Below, piece after piece: positions 33,934 through 40,364 of a stretch of 40,364 nucleotides of DNA. Under the pieces are notes generated by a model. It saw only the letters and a program-made list of their open reading frames with translations. It had not been told where the DNA came from and made no database searches. The translations under genes and the position numbers were made by a program. Position 1 is the first letter of the stretch; each line of letters opens with the position of its first letter. The stretch comes from Pseudomonas floridensis (GTDB taxonomy: Bacteria > Pseudomonadota > Gammaproteobacteria > Pseudomonadales > Pseudomonadaceae): NCBI RefSeq assembly GCF_002087235.1, contig NZ_MUIO01000100.1, positions 1 through 40,364 on the forward strand. Reading direction: 5' to 3'.

Positions 33934-36900
33934 ATGTTTTCCCTGCGCTCCCTTTGTGCTGCCACACTGTTTACGCTATGCCTTTCCACCTTTCCAGCAC
34001 TGGCTGCCGACCCGCCCACCAGCGAAGCGGTGCAGCAGAGTCTGGACAAGATCGCCGACCGCAAACTGCCAGACGCCGACCAGAAAGCCTTGCAGCAAGT
34101 CCTCGAACAGACCCTCGGGTTTCTGGCCAGCAAGCAGGACAGCGAGCAGAAACTGAGCGCGCTCAAGCAGCAGCTCAATCAGGCACCCAGGCAGACGGTC
34201 GAGAATCAGCGTGAGTTGAGCCGCCTGAAGGAAAGCAAAGTCGTTCCGGTGGCACAGCGCTATGGCGGTCTTGATGTGCCGCAGCTCGAACAGATGCTCA
34301 GTCAGCGCAGCACCCAGCAGAGCGATCTGCAGAAAGAACTGAACGACGCCAACAGCCTGAGCATCACCGCCCAGACTCGTCCAGAGCGGGCGCAGGCGGA
34401 AATCAGCGCCAACCAGACCCGTATTCAGCAGATCAATGCCACCCTCAAGCTGGGCAAGGACAACGGCAAGACCCTAAACGCCGATCAGCGCAACCTGCTC
34501 AATGCAGAACTGGCATCGATCAACGCCCTGAACCTGCTACGCCGTCAGGAACTGGCCGGTAACAGCCAGCTTCAGGACCTGGGCAACAGCCAGCATGACC
34601 TGTTGACCGAAAAAGTCGCGCGTCAGGAGCAGGAAATTCAGGACCTGCAAACCCTGATCAACGACAAGCGCCGTGCCCAGTCGCAGAAAACCGTCGCCGA
34701 ACTGTCCCTTGAAGCACAAAAGTCCGGGGGCAGCAGCCTGCTGGCGACCGAAAGTGCCGCCAACCTCAAACTGTCCGACTATCTGCTGCGCGGCACCGAC
34801 CGCCTTAACGAGCTGACCCAGCAAAACCTCAAGACCAAGCAGCAACTGGACAACCTGACCCAGACCGATCAGGCGCTGAGCGAGCAGATCAACGTCTTGA
34901 GTGGCAGCCTGCTGCTGTCCAAGATCCTCTACAAACAGAAGCAGTCGCTGCCGCATCTGGAACTGGACAAAGGACTGGCGGACGAAATCGCCAACATCCG
35001 CCTGTATCAGTTCGAGATCAATCAGCAGCGCGAGCAGATGAGCACGCCGACCGCTTACGTCGAAAAACTGCTCGCCACTCAGCCTCCGGAAAACGTCACC
35101 CCGCAACTGCGCAAGACCCTGCTGGACCTGGCGATTACCCGCAGCGACCTGCTGGAACGTCTGAACCGTGAACTCAGCGCGCTGCTCAACGAATCCATCA
35201 CCCTGCAACTGAACCAGAAACAGCTGACCAGCACGGCAATCGGCCTGCGTTCCACGCTGGACGAGCAGATGTTCTGGATTCCCAGCAACAAGCCGCTTGA
35301 TGTCGAGTGGTTCCAGAACATCTGGCCGCGCCTGGAAAAACAGATTGCGACCCTGCCCTGGACGTCCAGCCTCAGCGAGCTGTCAGACGGCCTGACCCAG
35401 CAGCCGTTGCTGTTTCTGCCCTTGCTGCTGCTGATCGGTGTCCTGACCTGGCGGCGCAAGGCGCTGTACCAGCGACTCAACCGCCTGCATGCCGACATCG
35501 GACACTTCAAGCGCGACAGCCAGTGGAAGACTCCGCAGGCGTTGCTGATCAACGTGCTGCTGGCGATGCCGGTAGCACTGGGCCTGGCGCTGTGCGGCTA
35601 TGCACTGCAAATCGATGCCCGCGGGCAGAACGCGAATCTGGGCGAGGCACTGTTGCAGATCGCCCTGGCCTGGCTGGTCTTTTACACCGCCTACCGCGTC
35701 CTGGCCCCGTCGGGCGTTGCGCAGTTGCACTTCCGCTGGGAAACGGCACAGGTCGAATTCCTGCGCGGCTGGGTACGCCGGCTCGGTCTGGTGGTGCTGG
35801 CGTTAGTCGCCGTGGTCGCGGTCGCCGAACACCAGCCTGCCGCACTGGCCGACGATGTATTGGGCATCGGCGTAGTACTGGCCTGTTACGCATTGATGGC
35901 CTGGCTGCTGGGTCGCCTGCTGGTCTCAAGCCCTACTCACCACAACGCTTCGCTGTTCCGCAAGGCCGTGGGCGTGGCCTTTACCGCGCTGCCCATCGCA
36001 CTGTTCGTGGCGGTTTGCTTCGGCTATTACTACACCGCGCTCAAGCTCAGTGACCGGCTGATCGACACCCTTTACCTGCTGATGCTCTGGCTGGTGGTCG
36101 AAGCGACGTTCGTGCGCGGCCTTGGCGTTGCGGCACGTCGCCTGGCCTACCAACGCGCCCTGGCCAAACGCCAGGCCGCACGCGATAGCGGCGACAGTGA
36201 TGCGCCGATCGAGGAGCCAAAGCTGGACATCGAGCAGGTCAACCAACAGTCGTTGCGTCTGATCCGTCTGGCTCTGCTGGGCGGTTTCATCGGCGCGCTG
36301 TATCTGGTCTGGGCCGACCTGATCACTGTATTCGCGTACCTGGACAACATTACGCTGTACGAATACACCAGCGGCACCGGCGCCAACATGAGCATGGTAC
36401 CGATCAGCCTTGGCGACTTCATTGGCGCCGTGGTGATCATTGCCATCACCTTCGTCCTGGCCGGCAACCTGCCCGGTTTGCTGGAAGTTCTGGTGCTGTC
36501 ACGCCTGAACCTGGCGCAAGGCAGCGCCTATGCGACCACGACGCTGCTGTCCTACGCCATCGCCGGGATCGGCTTCGTCACCACGCTATCGACCCTGGGC
36601 GTGAGCTGGGACAAGCTGCAATGGCTAGTGGCCGCGCTGTCACTGGGTATCGGATTCGGTATGCAGGAGATTTTCGCCAACTTCATCTCCGGCATCATGA
36701 TTCTGTTCGAGCGTCCGGTGCGGATCGGCGACACCATCACCATCGGCAACCTGTCGGGCACGGTCAGCAAGATCCGCATTCGCGCGACTACGATCACCGA
36801 CTTCGACCGCAAGGACATCATCGTCCCGAACAAGACGTTCATTACCGGCCAACTCATCAACTGGTCGCTGACCGACACCATTACCCGCGTGACCCTGAAA

Positions 36901-37320
36901 CTGGGCGTGGATTACGGTTCGGATCTGGATCTGGTGCGCGAGCTGCTGCTGCAGGCGGCTCGTGAAAACCCACGCGTACTGAAGGAGCCTGAACCCATCG
37001 TTTACTTCCTGAACTTCGGTGAAAGCACACTGGACCACGAACTGCGCATGCACGTACGCGATCTGGGTGACCGCAACCCGGTTCTCGACGAAATCAACCG
37101 GTTCATCAACCGCGAGTTCAAGAAGCAGAAGATCAACATCTCGTTCCGCCAGATGGAGATCTACCTCAAGAATACTCAGGGCAAGGAATACAAGATGGTG
37201 CCCGTGGAGCCGGAGGAAAAAACCGTGCTGCCGACCGAGAAAACCACGCCGCCGGTCAACACCAAAGTGACCCCGGCCACGAAGGATGCGCCCGAGCCGC
37301 CTGAACTCAGGCTCGACTGA
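33934..37320 (+). CDS. mscK: mechanosensitive channel of the MscK/KefA type
   Basis: Large MscS-superfamily channel of 1128 residues, close to E. coli MscK (1120) and MscM (1107). A signal peptide, residues 1-24 ending at ALA, exports a long periplasmic coiled-coil part (about 25-500) rich in Gln, Leu and Glu heptads. Multiple helices span about 510-870, and the MscS pore and beta domain follow (about 880-1070), including the pore-helix region GIGFGMQEIFANFISG. A charged C-terminal tail ends the protein. The channel opens under membrane tension to release solutes after osmotic downshock. The start at 33934 is set by the signal peptide; the ribosome site is weak, and the open frame runs back into cvrA. 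MscK and MscM cannot be separated by eye. Confidence 0.88.
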   Translation: MFSLRSLCAATLFTLCLSTFPALAADPPTSEAVQQSLDKIADRKLPDADQKALQQVLEQTLGFLASKQDSEQKLSALKQQLNQAPRQTVENQRELSRLKESKVVPVAQRYGGLDVPQLEQMLSQRSTQQSDLQKELNDANSLSITAQTRPERAQAEISANQTRIQQINATLKLGKDNGKTLNADQRNLLNAELASINALNLLRRQELAGNSQLQDLGNSQHDLLTEKVARQEQEIQDLQTLINDKRRAQSQKTVAELSLEAQKSGGSSLLATESAANLKLSDYLLRGTDRLNELTQQNLKTKQQLDNLTQTDQALSEQINVLSGSLLLSKILYKQKQSLPHLELDKGLADEIANIRLYQFEINQQREQMSTPTAYVEKLLATQPPENVTPQLRKTLLDLAITRSDLLERLNRELSALLNESITLQLNQKQLTSTAIGLRSTLDEQMFWIPSNKPLDVEWFQNIWPRLEKQIATLPWTSSLSELSDGLTQQPLLFLPLLLLIGVLTWRRKALYQRLNRLHADIGHFKRDSQWKTPQALLINVLLAMPVALGLALCGYALQIDARGQNANLGEALLQIALAWLVFYTAYRVLAPSGVAQLHFRWETAQVEFLRGWVRRLGLVVLALVAVVAVAEHQPAALADDVLGIGVVLACYALMAWLLGRLLVSSPTHHNASLFRKAVGVAFTALPIALFVAVCFGYYYTALKLSDRLIDTLYLLMLWLVVEATFVRGLGVAARRLAYQRALAKRQAARDSGDSDAPIEEPKLDIEQVNQQSLRLIRLALLGGFIGALYLVWADLITVFAYLDNITLYEYTSGTGANMSMVPISLGDFIGAVVIIAITFVLAGNLPGLLEVLVLSRLNLAQGSAYATTTLLSYAIAGIGFVTTLSTLGVSWDKLQWLVAALSLGIGFGMQEIFANFISGIMILFERPVRIGDTITIGNLSGTVSKIRIRATTITDFDRKDIIVPNKTFITGQLINWSLTDTITRVTLKLGVDYGSDLDLVRELLLQAARENPRVLKEPEPIVYFLNFGESTLDHELRMHVRDLGDRNPVLDEINRFINREFKKQKINISFRQMEIYLKNTQGKEYKMVPVEPEEKTVLPTEKTTPPVNTKVTPATKDAPEPPELRLD

Positions 37321-37332
37321 TCAGGTCAACCC

Positions 37333-37361
37333 CAGCAGAATGCCCTCACACTCTGCTGGAG
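37333..37361 (+). promoter_or_regulatory. hairpin overlapping the selO ribosome site
   Basis: CAGCAGA (37333-37339) and TCTGCTG (37352-37358) form a 7-base stem with a 12-base loop. The right arm ends at the first G of the GGAG ribosome site (37358-37361), which lies 7 bases before the GTG start at 37369. It might slow selO translation or mark the mscK transcript end. Confidence 0.4.
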
Positions 37362-37368
37362 ATGGCCT

Positions 37369-38832
37369 GTGAAAGCCCTCGACGAACTCGTCTTCGACAA
37401 CCGCTTCGCCCGTCTGGGCGACGCGTTCTCCACTGCGGTCCTGCCCGAACCCATCGCCGAGCCGCGCCTGGTGATTGCCAGCAAGGCCGCACTGGCCTTG
37501 CTGGACCTCGATCCGGGACAGGCAGAACCCCCCTTGTTCGCGGAAATCTTTGGCGGCCACAAGCTGTGGTCGGAAGCCGAGCCACGCGCCATGGTCTATT
37601 CCGGCCATCAATTCGGTTCCTACAATCCGCGCCTAGGCGATGGCCGCGGCCTGTTGCTGGGCGAGGTCTATAACGACGCGGGTGAACATTGGGACCTGCA
37701 CCTCAAAGGCGCGGGGCAGACGCCCTATTCCCGTATGGGTGACGGCCGCGCCGTACTGCGCTCCTCGATCCGCGAGTTTCTGGCCTCCGAAGCGTTGCAT
37801 GCACTGGGCATCCCGAGCAGCCGGGCCGCCTGCGTGATCGGGTCCAGTACGCCGGTATGGCGGGAAACCGAGGAGCGCGCCGCGACGGTGCTGCGCCTGG
37901 CACCGAGCCATGTGCGCTTCGGCAGCCTCGAATATTTCTATTACACCAAGCAGCCCGAACAGTTGAAGCAACTGGCCGAGCATGTGTTGGCGATGCACTA
38001 CCCGCAGTGCCAGGAACAGCCCGAACCGTACCTGGCGATGTTCCGCGAGATCGTCGAGCGCAACGCCGAACTGATTGCCAAGTGGCAGGCCTACGGTTTC
38101 TGTCATGGGGTGATGAACACCGACAACATGTCGATTCTGGGCATCACCTTTGACTTCGGGCCGTTCGCCTTCCTCGATGATTTCGACCAGCACTTCATCT
38201 GCAACCATTCCGATCACGAAGGCCGCTATTCCTTCAGCAATCAGGTGCCGATCGCACAGTGGAACCTCAGCGCGCTGGCGCAGGCCCTGACGCCGTTCAT
38301 CAGGGTCGACGCACTGCGCGAGACCATCGGCCTGTTCCTGCCGCTGTATCAGGCTCACTACCTGGATCTGATGCGCCGCCGCCTGGGCCTGACCCAGGCC
38401 AATGATCAGGACGACACCCTGATAGCTCGTCTGCTGAAATTGATGCAGAACAGCGCCGTCGATTACACACTGTTCTTCCGTCGCCTGGGGGATCAACCTG
38501 CGGCCGATGCGCTGCGCGTTCTGCGTGACGACTTCGTCGACATCAAGGGTTTCGACAGCTGGGGCGAGGCCTATCTGGCGCGCGTCGCACAAGAGAACAA
38601 CCATTCGCAAGACGAACGCAAAGCCCGCATGCACGACGTCAACCCGCTTTACATCCTGCGCAACTACCTGGCGCAAAACGCGATAAAGGCCGCCGAGCAA
38701 GGCGACTACGAAGAAGTCCGCCGCTTGCATGACGTCCTGTGCAACCCCTTCGCCGAACAACCCGACATGGACCGCTACGCCCAGCGCCCACCGGACTGGG
38801 GCAAGCACCTGGAGATCAGTTGTTCGTCGTGA
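37369..38832 (+). CDS. selO: protein adenylyltransferase SelO
   Basis: Pseudokinase-fold enzyme of 487 residues, formerly YdiU/UPF0061. It transfers AMP from ATP to Ser, Thr or Tyr residues of proteins, linked in E. coli to redox stress. Landmarks: YSGHQFGSYNPRLGDGRG, the nucleotide region KGAGQTPYSRMGDGRAVLRS, and the metal-binding region MNTDNMSILGITFDFGP, where Asn and Asp coordinate magnesium. The C-terminus is EISCSS, with the conserved Cys of bacterial SelO in place of selenocysteine. Translation starts at GTG with GGAG upstream. It follows mscK by 48 bases in the same direction and may be part of the same transcript. Confidence 0.94.
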   Translation: MKALDELVFDNRFARLGDAFSTAVLPEPIAEPRLVIASKAALALLDLDPGQAEPPLFAEIFGGHKLWSEAEPRAMVYSGHQFGSYNPRLGDGRGLLLGEVYNDAGEHWDLHLKGAGQTPYSRMGDGRAVLRSSIREFLASEALHALGIPSSRAACVIGSSTPVWRETEERAATVLRLAPSHVRFGSLEYFYYTKQPEQLKQLAEHVLAMHYPQCQEQPEPYLAMFREIVERNAELIAKWQAYGFCHGVMNTDNMSILGITFDFGPFAFLDDFDQHFICNHSDHEGRYSFSNQVPIAQWNLSALAQALTPFIRVDALRETIGLFLPLYQAHYLDLMRRRLGLTQANDQDDTLIARLLKLMQNSAVDYTLFFRRLGDQPAADALRVLRDDFVDIKGFDSWGEAYLARVAQENNHSQDERKARMHDVNPLYILRNYLAQNAIKAAEQGDYEEVRRLHDVLCNPFAEQPDMDRYAQRPPDWGKHLEISCSS

Positions 38833-39212
38833 ACCGTAACGCTGATTGAAGTCGAGAAGTGCCGGACGCAACAGGTTCAGGGGATGTGCAGCCCCCTTTC
38901 GCGGACAAGTCCGCTCCTACAAAAGCGGAATCACCGTGGGAGTGGAATTGTCCACGAAACGGCTTTTCAGGCGCCACCACTCGATCTGGATGGGCCCTGG
39001 CCTTCGCGGACAAGTCCGCCCCCACAGAAGCGGGATCACCGTGGGAGTGGACTTGTCCACGAAACGGTTTTTTCAGACGCTACCACTCGATCTGGATAGG
39101 CCCCGGCCGCGGACAAGTCCGCCCCCACAGAAGCGGGATCGCACCGTGGGAGTGGACTTGTCCACGAAGGGGGTCATCAACCACGACAGGTCCACAAACG
39201 CGCAGGTGACGT
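38833..39212. repeat. three-unit REP array
   Basis: Gene-free region with three REP palindromes at 38898-38958, 39003-39063 and 39107-39168. Each reads CGCGGACAAGTCCGC on the left, AGAAGCGGGATCACCG-like in the middle and GTGGGAGTGGACTTGTCCAC on the right. The spacers between them are also homologous (CCACTCGATCTGGAT shared), so the true unit is about 104-105 bases long and has been duplicated in tandem. It lies between convergent selO and chpC, where such elements often end transcripts. Confidence 0.75.
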
Positions 39213-39698
39213 TCAACGGCGCATGGGGTGGGCCAATCCTGCGTCCACCAGCCATTTTTCCAGACCTTCGAGATCAGGAATGCGGGCCACGGTGTCGCCA
39301 ATCTGCACGGCGGCCAGTTCCAGTTCGGTCAGCGGCACGTCGACGTAGCTCAGCTGGCTGTCGACCTTGCAGGAGCGCGGGATGCCTTGGGTCAGCAGGG
39401 CGATGAACCGCACGTCGTTTCGCCCACCAAGGGCATTGAGGACCACGATTCGCGCGCGACCACCGACGCGGGTGCGACCGCCGCACGCGGCTTCGAAGCT
39501 CAGTAGCGGCAAGCTGAGTTCGCGCCAGCTGATCGGCCCCAAGTACCACTCGGGCGCGCCCGGTTCGGCGCTGCAATCCTGATAATCGATCAATTCGGCC
39601 ACCGCCACGTTGGGCAACAGCAAATGGCGATCGCTCAGCGGCAGCAGCAGGCCGGTCAGGCTGGTCAGACGGCTGGTCTGGAAGGCGCTTTCAGACAT
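39213..39698 (-). CDS. chpC: CheW-like chemosensory adaptor ChpC
   Basis: CheW-domain protein of 161 residues matching ChpC of the Pil-Chp system, which controls type IV pilus extension and twitching. The domain begins at LTGLLLPLSDRHLLLPNVAVAELI and includes WYLGPISWRELSLPLLSFE and the RIVVLNAL strand, the usual CheW fold. GGAG lies 8 bases before the ATG. Its start overlaps the end of chpA by 8 bases, so it is translationally coupled and is the last gene of the cluster. In P. aeruginosa ChpC is an adaptor linking a receptor to the ChpA kinase and is not always essential for twitching. Confidence 0.88.
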   Translation of the reverse strand: MSESAFQTSRLTSLTGLLLPLSDRHLLLPNVAVAELIDYQDCSAEPGAPEWYLGPISWRELSLPLLSFEAACGGRTRVGGRARIVVLNALGGRNDVRFIALLTQGIPRSCKVDSQLSYVDVPLTELELAAVQIGDTVARIPDLEGLEKWLVDAGLAHPMRR

Positions 39699-40364
39699 TG
39701 ACCTGGCTCCAGTGGGCGATGCTGTCGAGCAGGACGCTCTCCTGATACGGCTTGCTCAGGTACTCATTGACGCCGATGGCCATCGCCCGGTCGCGGTGTT
39801 TCTTGCCGGAGCGGGAAGTGATCATGATGATCGGCAGGTCCTTGAGCTGTTCGTCATGGCGAATCTGACTGGCGACTTCAAAGCCATCCATGCGCGGCAT
39901 TTCGATATCCAGCAGCATGATGTCCGGAGTGTGCTCCTGCAGCAGGCTCATGGCATCGACCCCGTCCTTGGCGGTTAGCACGTGCATGCCGTGACGCTCC
40001 AGCAAACGGCCGGTGACTTTGCGCACGGTGACCGAGTCATCGACCACCATGACCAGCAGCGGCCTGCCCTGTTCGGCTTCATTGAATGTCGGTGCGGGCC
40101 CGTCTATGGCAGGCCTGTGCAGACGTCCCTGCAATGTACGGATTTGCGCCATCAGGTCGAGAATCAACACCACGCGCCCGTCGCCCAGAATGGTCGCGCC
40201 GGAAATACCCTGAACCCTGGCGAACTGGGCGCCGAGGTTCTTGACCACGATTTCCCGTGAACCGGCCAACGCATCGACCTGCACGGCCACCCACTGATCC
40301 TGCAAATGCACCAGCAGCACCGGCAGCGGTTCCAGTTGACCGATCAGCCGCGGCGGGCTGCTAT
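39691..40364 (-). CDS. chpA: ChpA hybrid histidine kinase, C-terminal part
   Basis: 3' end of a large CheA-type hybrid kinase of the Pil-Chp system; the 5' part lies beyond the window. The frame is open to the edge. Visible are the end of the regulatory CheW-like domain (LPVLLVHLQDQWVAVQVD, REIVVKNLG, ILGDGRVVLILDL) and a complete C-terminal receiver domain with MVVDDSVTVRK, phospho-acceptor Asp in LLDIEMPRMDGFEV and Lys in LSKPYQE. This order, CheW-like then REC, with chpC overlapping downstream, identifies ChpA. The receiver likely acts as a phosphate sink or output for the kinase. The kinase core and Hpt domains are not in view. Confidence 0.9.
   Translation of the reverse strand, partial: SSPPRLIGQLEPLPVLLVHLQDQWVAVQVDALAGSREIVVKNLGAQFARVQGISGATILGDGRVVLILDLMAQIRTLQGRLHRPAIDGPAPTFNEAEQGRPLLVMVVDDSVTVRKVTGRLLERHGMHVLTAKDGVDAMSLLQEHTPDIMLLDIEMPRMDGFEVASQIRHDEQLKDLPIIMITSRSGKKHRDRAMAIGVNEYLSKPYQESVLLDSIAHWSQVNV

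Overview
The window looks like a Pseudomonas chromosome segment, most likely from the P. syringae complex. This rests on inference from gene content and order, since no database was searched. The left half matches the P. aeruginosa PA5396-PA5401 and PA5410-PA5413 neighbourhood for glycine betaine breakdown. The right half has putP/putA, cvrA, an mscK-type channel gene, selO and the end of the chp chemosensory cluster. Coding sequence is GC-rich, which creates long antisense shadow frames. Gaps hold REP-type palindromes built on a GCGGACAAGTCCGC core. No tRNA, rRNA, CRISPR array or complete insertion sequence was seen.

Region 1 (117-15191) is glycine betaine and dimethylglycine catabolism. gbcA and gbcB (Rieske oxygenase and its reductase) are divergent and remove the first methyl group. 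A minus-strand operon (M19 dipeptidase-like protein, DUF5943/V4R-type protein, dgcA, dgcB, and dedicated ETF alpha and beta) handles dimethylglycine. ltaE (threonine aldolase) connects to the glycine end product. A GH18 chitinase gene split by a one-base frameshift, followed by a tandem repeat rich in DnaA-box sequences, lies between the two halves of the pathway.

Region 2 (15419-20677) holds small or regulatory genes: a secreted LprI-like protein, a DUF3010 protein, a near-identical REP doublet, a winged-helix protein with a YgjP-like metallopeptidase, a REC-PAS-GGDEF-EAL response regulator, and a cytoplasmic PL7 alginate lyase with a well-formed promoter and a bidirectional terminator.

Region 3 (20765-28709) is proline use. 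putP and trifunctional putA diverge around an array of GTTGCA boxes, the known recognition core of the PutA repressor domain. A large acyl-CoA dehydrogenase gene follows.

Region 4 (28757-31870) is a single gene for a 1037-residue toxin-like protein. It joins a Pseudomonas dermonecrotic-toxin-type N-terminus, a hydrophobic hairpin and a C-terminal TcdA/TcdB-like glycosyltransferase domain with a DxD motif. It is the most unusual gene in the window.

Region 5 (32153-40364) has cvrA (K+/H+ antiporter), an mscK-type mechanosensitive channel gene, selO (protein AMPylase), a three-unit REP array, chpC, and the 3' end of chpA running off the window. Together with betaine and proline breakdown, regions 3 and 5 give the window a recurring osmolyte and turgor theme.
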